From positions 36,066 through 100,065 of the forward strand of contig CAMVTO010000008.1 of NCBI GenBank assembly GCA_947170435.1: DNA of 64,000 bases. The letters run 5' to 3'. The notes beneath the pieces are model-generated. The model worked only from the letters and a program-made list of their open reading frames with translations. It searched no databases and was not told the DNA's origin. Both the position numbers and the translations under genes were made by a program. The stretch comes from an uncultured Clostridia bacterium. Its GTDB lineage: Bacteria; Bacillota; Clostridia; Oscillospirales; Oscillospiraceae. Shown in pieces: positions 47,139 to 56,344 of this stretch. Numbering within the stretch: the stretch's first letter is position 1; every line of letters starts with the position of its first letter.

Positions 47139-49601
47139 ATGCCGGATCAGGAAAGAGACATTTTTACGGAACTGAACCAGCGGCTGGCGGAGCAGGAGGT
47201 CGCGGAGGGGCTCCGCGATGAGCACGCCGCCTATCGCGAAAAGGTCGCCGCGCTTCAGCAGAAGATGAGCGAATACTACCGTATGACGCGAGAAGGCGTG
47301 AAGCTGCTGGACACGGCGGCGGTGGCGGAGATCATGAAATTCTATCAGGACGCGGCCAAGGCGGGCGAGACCTATCTGCAAAAGATCGCTGCCCAGAGGC
47401 AGCCGGATGAGCCGGAGCCTCCGGTCGCCGGCATCCTGCGGCAGGTTTCCGGCGTTTTGGCGAAGGATATGAGCGCGCTGCGCCAGTATGAGCAGTATCT
47501 GAAAAAGCCTGCTGAAATGAAAGAAGTGAAGCAGCGCGTAAAGGATAGGAACGGCAAGATCCACGTCCGCACCAAGCGGGTGCCGGTGGAGAAGACCCTG
47601 CGCTCGCTGCCGACGCTGGTGGAGATGGCACGGATGCGCACGATCAACCTCAAGGACACCAGCATCCAGCGGCGGGGCGGCGCGCTGTCCCAGCGCATCC
47701 CGCTGAGCTTTATCGACAGCGAGGGAAAGACCGTCAAGGGCTATCTGACCAAGCGCAGCGATCTGGAAACGGACGCGGTGAAGGCGTATGACAGCTTGCT
47801 GAAAAGCACCAAGGCGCTCGCCCAGGGCGAAAAGGCGGATCTCATGTGTTCGGTGCTCGATCAGTTTCTGAACGCGTACGCGCGGCGCTCGGGCCTCGAC
47901 CCGGCAAACCGGGAGGAGGTCATCCAGAGCATGACCTCGGAGTTTGCCCACGCCGTGTTGGGCAGCGGCAACCCGAACGTGCTGATGAGCGAAATGCTGA
48001 CCGAGTGCGGGCTGACCGTCGAGGAGGAGCGGGAGCTGAAAACGTACCAGATGGTCGTTTTGCAGTCTTTCGGCAAAGCGCTTTCCAGCATCAGCATTAC
48101 GCCGGAGATGTATGAGCTCGCCGGCGTGCGGAATCACGCGCGCATCGACGAGCGCAACGCCGCCATGAGCACCACGGCGGAGCTGCTGGGCGTGTCCGGC
48201 GTGCTGTGCCGCTCGCAGACGGTGCGCTGCGTGGATGAACAGGGCAAGCTGGTCGAGGGCACCTTCATGGCGGACGCCGGAGGCGAGAACCCCGACGACC
48301 CGAACCCGAAATGCGCCATGTTGGATGGGGACGACCCGCTGAGAAACAGCAAGGGCTGCTTCAAGCAGATCGCCGATCTGCAGGCGCTGGACTTTATCTG
48401 CGGGAACGTCGACCGCCACGATGGAAATTTCAGCTTTCAAATGTCCAACGACAAACCGCCGCAGGTACTCGGCATCAAGGGCTTTGACAATGATACGTCG
48501 TTCGGTGATCTGGTGCCTGCCAACGGGAGAATGGTCAACCACATGGTGGGGCTCGACCACATGAAGGCGATGAGCCGCAGCATGGCGGAGAAGATCAAGG
48601 CGCTGGACGCGGAGACGCTCAAGGTCTCCCTGCGGCAGTACGGCCTGCGCGAGTCGGAGCTGAACGCCGCCGCCAAGCGGCTGGAGCTGATGAAGCGCGC
48701 CATCGTGAAGGGCGAGCGGTATTTTACGAACAAGCGCATCGAATCGACGCCCACCAAGCGCGGCTATATCCGCATCGTGGAGGACAATGAGTGGCAAAAG
48801 CTGAAGCTGAGCGATCTCAAGACCAACTACAAGCCGTGGTTCAAGCCGCGCCAGACCAATCTTTTTACCTACGCGGAGCAGCATCTTCAACTTTTGAAGC
48901 AGAATGCCGCGAAAAAGTTGGAGAACCATCAGAAAAACGCTGCGCCGAAGAACGCGAGACTTGTTACCCATGCCGACCGCGCCGACCCGACAGCCATGAA
49001 GGAGATTCAGATGCAGTTCAAAGTAATGGCCGCGCCGTTCCTGCAAGGGGAGGGTCTGCCGCCCGCAAAAGAGGGCGAATCCGCGGAGCTCACCGCGCAG
49101 CGCGCGTTCCGCGAGCAGCTGATCAAATACGCCGAGTTCCATCAGAAGCTCGACGAGCGGCTGAGCCAGAAGCCTATGAACGAGAAGGAGCTGGCTGCTG
49201 CCGTGACAAAGCGACAGCAGGCATTTCCGTCGGATAAAAAGCCTGCCGACATCAAGATCGAGCTGCGGCTTGAGGAAAAGATGCGTCTCGCCTTTGACAC
49301 CCGCATCGGGATGCGGGACATCAACCAGATGGACAAGCATCTCCTATCCTTGCAGGAGGCGACGGAGAATTACATGCAGGCGCTGAATCAGGCGGGCAAG
49401 ACGGAGGAAGCCAAACAGCTTGCGGGCTTTAACACCTATGTCGCCGACGCGCGGCGGCGTTCGCCGGACGAGGGCGAGACGATCAAGGCAAACGAGCGCG
49501 CGGGACTGGAGGAGTTCAACCGCTCCGCCGCCCAGCTTGCCGACCGGCTGGCGGGCGTCAAGCAGCAGCCCAAGCAGTCCAAGCCGCAGAGCATGAAATA
49601 G
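47139..49601 (+). CDS. Kinase-like protein (family member C)
   Basis: 820 aa, soluble. N-terminal helical segment (1-130); N-lobe-like beta region LSQRIPLSFIDSEGKTVKGY followed by LTK (Lys205, candidate nucleotide-binding Lys); core with RNAAMSTTAELLGVSG, GTFMADAGGE, LQALDFICGNVDRHDGN (Asp425-Arg-His427, Asn430) and GIKGFDNDTSF (Asp450-Asn-Asp452); then a helical half ending in the basic tail KQQPKQSKPQSMK. Shares this order with the 741-aa neighbour throughout and with the 1589-aa protein in the core. GAGGAGG precedes ATG 47139. No known family named with confidence; kinase fold is inferred from motif order and spacing. Confidence 0.82.
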   Translation: MPDQERDIFTELNQRLAEQEVAEGLRDEHAAYREKVAALQQKMSEYYRMTREGVKLLDTAAVAEIMKFYQDAAKAGETYLQKIAAQRQPDEPEPPVAGILRQVSGVLAKDMSALRQYEQYLKKPAEMKEVKQRVKDRNGKIHVRTKRVPVEKTLRSLPTLVEMARMRTINLKDTSIQRRGGALSQRIPLSFIDSEGKTVKGYLTKRSDLETDAVKAYDSLLKSTKALAQGEKADLMCSVLDQFLNAYARRSGLDPANREEVIQSMTSEFAHAVLGSGNPNVLMSEMLTECGLTVEEERELKTYQMVVLQSFGKALSSISITPEMYELAGVRNHARIDERNAAMSTTAELLGVSGVLCRSQTVRCVDEQGKLVEGTFMADAGGENPDDPNPKCAMLDGDDPLRNSKGCFKQIADLQALDFICGNVDRHDGNFSFQMSNDKPPQVLGIKGFDNDTSFGDLVPANGRMVNHMVGLDHMKAMSRSMAEKIKALDAETLKVSLRQYGLRESELNAAAKRLELMKRAIVKGERYFTNKRIESTPTKRGYIRIVEDNEWQKLKLSDLKTNYKPWFKPRQTNLFTYAEQHLQLLKQNAAKKLENHQKNAAPKNARLVTHADRADPTAMKEIQMQFKVMAAPFLQGEGLPPAKEGESAELTAQRAFREQLIKYAEFHQKLDERLSQKPMNEKELAAAVTKRQQAFPSDKKPADIKIELRLEEKMRLAFDTRIGMRDINQMDKHLLSLQEATENYMQALNQAGKTEEAKQLAGFNTYVADARRRSPDEGETIKANERAGLEEFNRSAAQLADRLAGVKQQPKQSKPQSMK

Positions 49602-49613
49602 AGGTGAACAATC

Positions 49614-51839
49614 ATGCCGACAGGCGAATATAACGAGCTTTACAGCCAGCTTTCCCAGATGCAGTCCCCGGAGCTTCAGCCGTACTTGGCCGCCATGCGC
49701 GCACTGGACGAGCAGCTTCGGGAGCTGAGCAAGCCGGACCGGCAGGGGCTTCCGCCGCTGCTGGACGCGCAGAGGCTCGAAGCGCTGATGCAGGGATATG
49801 CCGACGTTGCGGAAAAAGCGGAGCGGTATTTCTCCGAGGTGCCGGAAACCGCGGGTGCGGCACACCCGGAGCGTGATCTGGTCAGGCGTATCAGCGGCAT
49901 CGTCTCCCGCGATATGCGCGCGCTCACGGAGTATCGCAACGAACTGGACGCCGATCCGGAGGCGGAGCGGCAGTCGCTGCCGTCGCTGATCGAGAATGCG
50001 CGCACCTTCACCGTCGACCTCAGCAGCGTGAAGATCAAATCCAGAAACGGCCATATGTCCGAGCGCCTGCCGATGGAGATCACGGTCAACGGCAAAAAGC
50101 TGCAGGGCATGTTTACGAAGGAATGCCATGTCATGCAGCTCGACAAGACCCTCAAGCGGATCGCGGACAAGGCGCCCACCGAGGAGGGCAAGGACGCGAT
50201 CAACGGCATTCTGGACAGCTTCCGCGCCTATGGGCAGAAGAACGGGATCAAGACCACGGGCGACGAACAGGATCTCAGGAGGCTTGGCGCAATGCTGATG
50301 CTCAAGCGGCCGGGCAAGGAGCGCAACGGGCTTCTCTGCGAGGTGCTGGGTCATGGCAGGACTTGGGGAAACAGCAAAAAGAGCATTGTCAAGATGTGCG
50401 GCAAGTCAGCGGTCGATGACCTCACCAAGGGCATCATCGATGATTCCAGTCTGGTGTACACCTATGAGCTCAGCGGTATTTCCCCGCACGACCGCACGGA
50501 CGACCGCAATGCCGCGATGAGCAAGGTGGCGTCGCTGCTTGGCGTATCCAATCTCATTTGCAATGCCATTTCCATGCGCTTCAAGGATGAAAAGGGCAAT
50601 GTGGTGAGCGGCACGTTCATGGAGATGGCAAAAGGGATCGATTGCACCAACCCGCAACAGAATCTGCTGGGGCCGCTCAATCCGGACGCGGCGTTTTACG
50701 ACAACCCGACCGTGCTGCGCGATCTCGCCAACCTGCAGGCGCTGGACTATATCTGCGGCAATACCGACCGTCACGCCTTAAATATGGTCTTTACCTTTGA
50801 GGACGGCTATCCGCCGCAGGTGACCGGCGTACAGGGGATCGACAACGACCTGTCGTTCGGTGCCAAGGATTTCCCGGACGGGCACTCCAAGCTCTCTTCG
50901 CTGGCTAATATGCGCGTGATCGGCGAGGAGATGGCGCGGAAGATCGAGGCGCTGACGCCGGAGCAGCTCAGGTTCGCGCTGCGGGAGTTTTCCCTGAGCG
51001 AAAAACAGCTGGAATTTGCGGGCGTGCGTTTGCAGACGCTCCAGAAACATTTGAAAAAGAGCCGCGAGTATTACAAGGACGCGGAACCGGTGAAAGACAG
51101 CGACGATTGCGAAAAAGGGTATATCCGCATTCTGCCCGATGCAGATTTTGCAAAGCTGCGGCCGCGGGAGCTCCAAGTGGACGAGCGGGAGATAAATGCG
51201 GCATTAAAAGCCGGGAAAAAGCCGCCCTTAAATATTTTTTACTTTACCTTGCGCAATATCAAAAAACTTGCCCTGCGGTTGAGCACCGTCTTTGCCAAAC
51301 CGGCGAAGCTGGTGAATGTCGCGGCGGCAAACCGCGCCACGCCGGAGTCCGCTTCCGCGCAGAAGGAAGCCGCGAAGCGACTTGCCGAGAAAGTCAAAAA
51401 GGCGGGCAAGCCCACAGCGGCGGCGCAGCCCCTGTGCGACGCCATCGCGCGGTATCAGAAGTTCCAGGACGACCTGAACGTGCGGCTGAGCAGCGATCCT
51501 GACGATCCGCTCCGCGCGTTTGACACCACGATCGGCCCGAACGATCTGGACCGGATCAAGACGGAACTGACCGCGCTCAAAACCAGCGCGGAGAAGTACA
51601 TGGAGACGAATCCGCCCAAGAAAGACCGCTTTGGCAAGCTGGCGACGGATGTGCTGGCGTACACCAACAAGCTGCTGAACGTTCCGCCGGAGCAGGAGAA
51701 AGAGGAAAAGCAGACCGCCATCGCCAACGAGCGTCAGGCGACGGAGCGCTTCAACCGTGAGTTGTCGAAGATGTCGGAAAAACTCGGCAAGGGCGAGGAT
51801 GCTGTGAAAAAAGAAAACAAACCCAAACGTTCTATGTAG
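49614..51839 (+). CDS. Kinase-like protein (family member D)
   Basis: 741 aa, soluble, 12 bp after its paralogue. N-terminal helices (1-110), N-lobe-like LPMEITVNGKKLQGMFTKE (Lys169), core RNAAMSKVASLLGVSN, GTFMEMAKG, LQALDYICGNTDRHALN (Asp385-Arg-His387, Asn390) and GVQGIDNDLSF (Asp410-Asn-Asp412), then helices sharing AFDTxIG with member C and ending KKENKPKRSM. The 25-residue distance from the DRH Asp to the DND is the same as in member C. All candidate catalytic residues present. Likely co-transcribed with member C and closed by the hairpins downstream. Confidence 0.82.
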   Translation: MPTGEYNELYSQLSQMQSPELQPYLAAMRALDEQLRELSKPDRQGLPPLLDAQRLEALMQGYADVAEKAERYFSEVPETAGAAHPERDLVRRISGIVSRDMRALTEYRNELDADPEAERQSLPSLIENARTFTVDLSSVKIKSRNGHMSERLPMEITVNGKKLQGMFTKECHVMQLDKTLKRIADKAPTEEGKDAINGILDSFRAYGQKNGIKTTGDEQDLRRLGAMLMLKRPGKERNGLLCEVLGHGRTWGNSKKSIVKMCGKSAVDDLTKGIIDDSSLVYTYELSGISPHDRTDDRNAAMSKVASLLGVSNLICNAISMRFKDEKGNVVSGTFMEMAKGIDCTNPQQNLLGPLNPDAAFYDNPTVLRDLANLQALDYICGNTDRHALNMVFTFEDGYPPQVTGVQGIDNDLSFGAKDFPDGHSKLSSLANMRVIGEEMARKIEALTPEQLRFALREFSLSEKQLEFAGVRLQTLQKHLKKSREYYKDAEPVKDSDDCEKGYIRILPDADFAKLRPRELQVDEREINAALKAGKKPPLNIFYFTLRNIKKLALRLSTVFAKPAKLVNVAAANRATPESASAQKEAAKRLAEKVKKAGKPTAAAQPLCDAIARYQKFQDDLNVRLSSDPDDPLRAFDTTIGPNDLDRIKTELTALKTSAEKYMETNPPKKDRFGKLATDVLAYTNKLLNVPPEQEKEEKQTAIANERQATERFNRELSKMSEKLGKGEDAVKKENKPKRSM

Positions 51840-51853
51840 AAGGATCCCTGATC

Positions 51854-51879
51854 GCCCGGCAGGATCGCCCCTGCCGGGC
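51854..51879 (+). terminator. Hairpin after the kinase-like operon
   Basis: GCCCGGCAG / CTGCCGGGC arms (9 bp), 8-nt loop; no T run follows directly. Confidence 0.55.
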
Positions 51880-51892
51880 CGCATTAAGACAG

Positions 51893-51943
51893 GCTCCCCC
51901 TGTGACGACAGTTTTGCTTTTCGCTGTCAGTCACAGGGGGAGC
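51893..51943 (+). terminator. Long compound hairpin between convergent genes
   Basis: Perfect 14-bp outer arms GCTCCCCCTGTGAC / GTCACAGGGGGAGC with an inner GACAG / CTGTC stem. T-poor on the + side, so termination strength is uncertain. Confidence 0.6.
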
Positions 51944-51997
51944 TTATTATGTGGATGAGTCTTGCCGCTTTTTACCTTGCGAAGCAGAGCTTTTCGG

Positions 51998-54466
51998 TCA
52001 GATGAACAGGTTGACGTTGGATTCCTCCGCGTCGCCAAGGTACGTTCCGACGCCGCCGATTTCCACGCCGTCGATGAGCTCCTCCTTGCGGATACCCATT
52101 ACGTCCATGCTCATGGAGCAGGCGATGATCTTTACGCCGTTTGCCATGGCTTTTTTCATCAGCTCCTCAAGGGAGTCAATGTTCTTGTCCTTCATGATCT
52201 TCTTCATCATGGCGGTGCCCATGCCGCCCATGTTCATCTTGGAGAGCGACAGGTGCTTCGCGCCGCGCGGCAGCATCGCACCGAACATGGACTCAACCGG
52301 CGATTTCTTGATGTGCTGGTTCTGATCCTTGCGCAGGGCGTTGAGGCCCCAGAACGTGAAGAACATCGTCACAGGACGGCCCATCGCCAGCGCGCCGTTG
52401 GCGATGATAAAGCTTGCGAGCACCTTGTCCATATCGCCGTCAAAGACGATGATGGTCTTGCCTTGGGGGACGTCTCTGACCGCGACGCTTTGCGGCACAG
52501 CCTCCGCGGGCGCGTCGCCCAGCCCGCGGCGCACGACCGCGACGTACGCGCCATTCTTCTGCTCGTTGGACACCAACGTATTGCCGGTGCGTTTGCACCA
52601 GGACGCGATATCCTTCGCAAAGCCGGGATCGGAGGCACTGACCTCCAGCAGATCGCCATCCGCCAGCTCGTTCATATTTTTATAGACCTCCATGATGGGG
52701 CCGGGGCACTGCATACCGCAGCAATCCACCGTTACCTTGCGCATTTCCGCTGCACTCCTTTCCTGCTTTGCCGCCGCCGGTACGGGGGCGGCGGGTTCCT
52801 CGGGGATCTCCCACTCACTTTCGTGCGTGGACTGATAAAACCGCGTGCCGCCGGGGTAGACCTTGACATTTGCAAAGCCGCTTTGCATCAGAATACGCGC
52901 CGCGTTGTACGAGCGCACGCCTACCGTGCAGAAAACGATATACTTTTTGCCCTTGTCCAGCTCGCCCATGCGTTTGCGCAGGTCGCCCAGCGGGACAGAG
53001 ACGGCGTTCGGCAGCTCGTAGGCCATGCGCTCCGCATCCTCACGCACATCCAGCAGCACCGCGTCGGGATCGTTGTCCGGCTCGTTCCAGTCCGCGAGCT
53101 TCACAAGCCCGCGCAGGATATTCTCCGCCACAAAGCCTGCCATGTTGACGGGATCTTTTGCGGAGGAATAGGGCGGGGCATAGGCAAGCTCCAGTTCCTT
53201 GAGCGCAATGGGGCCTGCGCCCATGTGCTGGGCAACGGCGATGGTGTCGATGCGTTTGTCCGCGCCTTCGCGACCCACAATCTGCGCGCCGAAGATCTTC
53301 TTGCCGTCGCAGGAGAACAGCAGCTTGATGACCATCGGCGTTGCGCCGGGATAGTAGCCCGCGTGGTGATTCTGCGTGATGATGAGGCGCTCGTAGTCCT
53401 TGCCGTACACCAAGCCGCGCTGGATCAGCGCCTTTTCCGCTGCGCCTGTGAACGCCGCGGTGAGATCGAACACCTTGACCACCGACGTGCCCTGCGTGCC
53501 GTGGTAGACCTCGTCGCCGCCCGCGATGTTGTCCGCCGCGATGCGCCCCTGCTTGTTGGCGGGGCCGGCAAGACCCAGCATGGTGCGGTCGCCAAAGACG
53601 AAATCCTCCACCTCGATCACGTCACCAACCGCGTAGATGGACTTGTCAGAGGTGCGCAGATGCTCGTCAGTCAGCACGCCGCCGCGCCGGTTGAGCGCCA
53701 AGCCGCAATCCTTCGCAATCTGGCTGTTGGGACGGATGCCGATGGACAGCACGACCAACTCCGCTGTGATTGCTGCGCCGCTTTTGAGCTTGACCGTCAC
53801 CTGGTCGCCCGCGTCGACAAAGGAATCCACGCCGTCCGCAAGGTGCAGATCGACGCCCTGCAGCCGGATCTCCTCGTGAAGCAGCTGTGCCATCTCAAAG
53901 TCGATGGGCGCCATGACCTGATCCAGCGCCTCGACCAGCGAGACGTTCAGACCTGCGTGCTTCAGGTTCTCCGCGATCTCCAGGCCGATGAAGCCGCCGC
54001 CGATGACCGCCGCTGATTTGACCTTCTGAGCCATCTCACGCAGGTGATCCACGTCGGGGATCGTCCAGAGCGTGCGGATTTTCGGGTTGTCGATGCCGGG
54101 GATGGGCGGACGAATGGGCGAGGAGCCGGTGGCGATCACCAGATCGTCGTAGCGCTCCTTGTAGGTCTCACCGGTTTGCAGATTTTTGACCGTCACGACT
54201 TTTTTCTCACGGTCAATGGCGATTGCCTCATTTTCGATGCGTACGTCGATGCCGAACTTCGCGCGCATGGCCTCCGGCGTCTGCACCAGCAGCGCCTGCC
54301 GGGTCTTGATGACGTCGCCCACATGGTAGGGAAGCCCGCAGTTGGCATAGGAGATATAGCCGCCCCGCTCCAGCAGAACGATCTCCGCCGATTCGTCGAG
54401 TCTTCTCAGGCGTGCCGCGCAGGTCGCTCCGCCCGCCACACCGCCGATGATGACCACTTTTTTCAT
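51998..54466 (-). CDS. CoA-disulfide reductase-like / rhodanese / TusA / DsrE fusion
   Basis: 822 aa, cytosolic. FAD/NAD(P) disulfide reductase of the CDR/NADH-oxidase type (1-450): IIGGVAGGATCAARLRR, redox Cys43 in SYANCGLPYH, AVIGGGFIGLEIAE, SIYAVGDV. Rhodanese (about 465-555) with active-site loop FCTVGVRS. TusA/SirA (about 585-660) with CGMQCPGPIMEVYK. DsrE/F-like domain (about 670-822) with Cys in IIACSMSMDVMG. All three sulfur-carrier cysteines are kept, so it can move sulfane sulfur from domain to domain with reduction by NAD(P)H. Such fusions occur in anaerobes; the physiological thiol is unknown. AAGGAGG precedes ATG. Confidence 0.92.
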   Translation of the reverse strand: MKKVVIIGGVAGGATCAARLRRLDESAEIVLLERGGYISYANCGLPYHVGDVIKTRQALLVQTPEAMRAKFGIDVRIENEAIAIDREKKVVTVKNLQTGETYKERYDDLVIATGSSPIRPPIPGIDNPKIRTLWTIPDVDHLREMAQKVKSAAVIGGGFIGLEIAENLKHAGLNVSLVEALDQVMAPIDFEMAQLLHEEIRLQGVDLHLADGVDSFVDAGDQVTVKLKSGAAITAELVVLSIGIRPNSQIAKDCGLALNRRGGVLTDEHLRTSDKSIYAVGDVIEVEDFVFGDRTMLGLAGPANKQGRIAADNIAGGDEVYHGTQGTSVVKVFDLTAAFTGAAEKALIQRGLVYGKDYERLIITQNHHAGYYPGATPMVIKLLFSCDGKKIFGAQIVGREGADKRIDTIAVAQHMGAGPIALKELELAYAPPYSSAKDPVNMAGFVAENILRGLVKLADWNEPDNDPDAVLLDVREDAERMAYELPNAVSVPLGDLRKRMGELDKGKKYIVFCTVGVRSYNAARILMQSGFANVKVYPGGTRFYQSTHESEWEIPEEPAAPVPAAAKQERSAAEMRKVTVDCCGMQCPGPIMEVYKNMNELADGDLLEVSASDPGFAKDIASWCKRTGNTLVSNEQKNGAYVAVVRRGLGDAPAEAVPQSVAVRDVPQGKTIIVFDGDMDKVLASFIIANGALAMGRPVTMFFTFWGLNALRKDQNQHIKKSPVESMFGAMLPRGAKHLSLSKMNMGGMGTAMMKKIMKDKNIDSLEELMKKAMANGVKIIACSMSMDVMGIRKEELIDGVEIGGVGTYLGDAEESNVNLFI

Positions 54467-54622
54467 GTCACACCCTCCTTGTTTTTGGCCGCAACGACCA
54501 ACTGCATACAGTATACCAGAATAAAGCCCGTTTGTCTCGTAAAGCAGCGGATTTTATCAGCATTTTCCCGGCGCGGTGCTGCCGTATCGGCAAAGCGCAA
54601 AAAGAGGCTGGAATTCTGCCAA

Positions 54623-54636
54623 AAAACTGATATAAT
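54623..54636 (+). promoter_or_regulatory. Promoter of the DUF6765 operon
   Basis: Extended -10 TGATATAAT (54628-54636) with a poor -35 (TGGAAT-like, about 54609-54614); 34 bases before the ATG of the 169-aa membrane protein. Confidence 0.45.
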
Positions 54637-54669
54637 GACAGCAAGACCGCACCAATACGGAGGGATGGC

Positions 54670-55179
54670 ATGGGAGCGCAACTGCGAAAATACCAGAATA
54701 TGCTGGTCATCATCGGCACAGGCGTGATTTATTTCGGCGCCTGGGGGTATGTGAAGCTGGCAATGTACTTTGTGGGCAACCGCGCGGATTTGCTGAAGAA
54801 CTTTTTGGAGACCGCTGAGCAGGAGACGTTGACGCCGGAGATGCTGCGGGTGTTTTACAGTATCACCTTTGTGATGATTCTGCTCATGGGCGGGATCATT
54901 TTCGCCGTGCGTCTGTATGTCGGCCTTTCTGCGCGCGCCGAGGGGATGGGGCGCAGGCATGGCACTTTTTACCTTGCGATCGCCGTGCTGATCGTGTTGA
55001 TCGAGGGTGGCATAATGATTGCGTCGGTGGTGATCTATTTTAGCGGAAACAGCGACAAGACGTCGCTTCTTGACCTTTTGGCGACAACCGTCGTGGAGCT
55101 GACCTCGGTTGTGCTGATGGCGGAGATGGTGGTTTCCGCTGTGAAGGTCAGGCGCCTCGAAAAACAGATGAAGGGATAG
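54670..55179 (+). CDS. Four-helix membrane protein
   Basis: 169 aa with four hydrophobic segments (about residues 12-32, 64-84, 100-122, 135-155) and a charged loop between the first two (NRADLLKNFLETAEQETLTP). Short basic ends. No family recognised. It begins a three-gene operon: the DUF6765 gene follows after 7 bp and a DUF308-type membrane gene overlaps that. Confidence 0.72.
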   Translation: MGAQLRKYQNMLVIIGTGVIYFGAWGYVKLAMYFVGNRADLLKNFLETAEQETLTPEMLRVFYSITFVMILLMGGIIFAVRLYVGLSARAEGMGRRHGTFYLAIAVLIVLIEGGIMIASVVIYFSGNSDKTSLLDLLATTVVELTSVVLMAEMVVSAVKVRRLEKQMKG

Positions 55180-55186
55180 GACGGCC

Positions 55187-56344
55187 ATGCAGAAGGATTT
55201 TCATTACTATGCGACCTACTGCGCTGCCTGCCTCGCCGGGTACTCTCATGAGGAGAGCATGGAGATCTGTTACAGCGCGCAGTTTGTAGACTGGTGCTCA
55301 CGGACGCTGCTCTCGAAGCTCAAGGCGCCCCGCGCCGCGGCGACGACGCAGCTGCAGCTGGAGCTGATGGACACCAACCCGGACATCATCGGCTTGCAGG
55401 AGATCACACGCATCTGGTCGTCGTTCCACTTCCTGCCGTATGACCTCAACGCGACGGTGAAACATGGCAGCAAAATCTATCGGGACAAATACAGCCTTAT
55501 TTGCAACACAAACGGCGAACTGGTGCGCAATACCGTGAGCCTCGCCAAGGATTCCGACCTGCAATCCGTCGGCGTCGCCATGCATGTGCTGGCAGACACG
55601 TGGGCGCATCGCTATTTCGCGGGGACGCCGTCGCTGGTCATCAACAACACGAACTACTATTTCTATGAGCTGATGCCGGACGGTGAGGAGCGCCAGCTCA
55701 ATTTCCGCCACAGTGCGTCCGCACCGGACGATCTGGAGCGTTCGATCTACACCAACAGCCTCTATCAGGGCAGCGAGCACTCGATCATGAACCTCGGCCA
55801 CGGGCGGGCGGGGCATTTGCCGGACTATAGCTTTATCCGCTACAAATATCTGCCCGCATGGGGAAACTTTGAGGAGATCGTCAAGGACAATCCATCGGAT
55901 TTTTACCATGCGTTCTGCCAGATGATCTATGCCATGAAGTATCTGCGCGGCGTGTACGCCCGCTTCGAGCTGGAGAAATATGACACTGAGTCGGTGGCAC
56001 CGTGGGATGCCGAGATTCGCGCCATCCTCGAAAAGCGGCAGCTGGACGCCAGCGACGATTGGCGTGCGCTGGGCGAAAAGATTTCAGGACACGCAATCGA
56101 GGACTTTGATCTTGAGAAGTATCAAGACGAGTATATCAGCGCGCCGAAGAGCGAGAAGGATGAGACCTTCCTCGGTAAGTTCATTCTGGCGGCGCTGAGC
56201 CAGAAAAGCATGGTCACCAACAAGATTTTCAAGTCGGGCAACCTGCTGGCGGGATTCTCCGTCGATTTTAACGTCAAGGGCTTTCGCGGCATGCGTGACT
56301 ACATCATGCTGGTGGAGAAGGCGGGAAGAAGGCAGAGACGATGA
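55187..56344 (+). CDS. DUF6765 family protein
   Basis: 385 aa, soluble. N-terminus MQKDFHYYATYCAACLAGYS and the His/Asp pattern HVLADTWAHRYFAG plus HSIMNLGHGRAGHLPDYSF match DUF6765 proteins, whose histidine layout resembles zinc-dependent phospholipase C/S1-nuclease folds; activity is not established. It is followed by an ATGA overlap with the next gene. Between two small membrane proteins, so a membrane-lipid related role is possible but inferred. Confidence 0.8.
   Translation: MQKDFHYYATYCAACLAGYSHEESMEICYSAQFVDWCSRTLLSKLKAPRAAATTQLQLELMDTNPDIIGLQEITRIWSSFHFLPYDLNATVKHGSKIYRDKYSLICNTNGELVRNTVSLAKDSDLQSVGVAMHVLADTWAHRYFAGTPSLVINNTNYYFYELMPDGEERQLNFRHSASAPDDLERSIYTNSLYQGSEHSIMNLGHGRAGHLPDYSFIRYKYLPAWGNFEEIVKDNPSDFYHAFCQMIYAMKYLRGVYARFELEKYDTESVAPWDAEIRAILEKRQLDASDDWRALGEKISGHAIEDFDLEKYQDEYISAPKSEKDETFLGKFILAALSQKSMVTNKIFKSGNLLAGFSVDFNVKGFRGMRDYIMLVEKAGRRQRR

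Noticed and set aside
19183..51839. Integrative conjugative element
   Set aside because: No relaxase, integrase, excisionase, replication gene, tRNA-associated att site or flanking direct repeats were seen although both flanks lie within the window.
51962..54016. 684-codon + strand frame across the sulfur-relay gene
   Set aside because: Antisense shadow of a gene with full domain motifs; product is His/Arg/Ala-rich without motifs.
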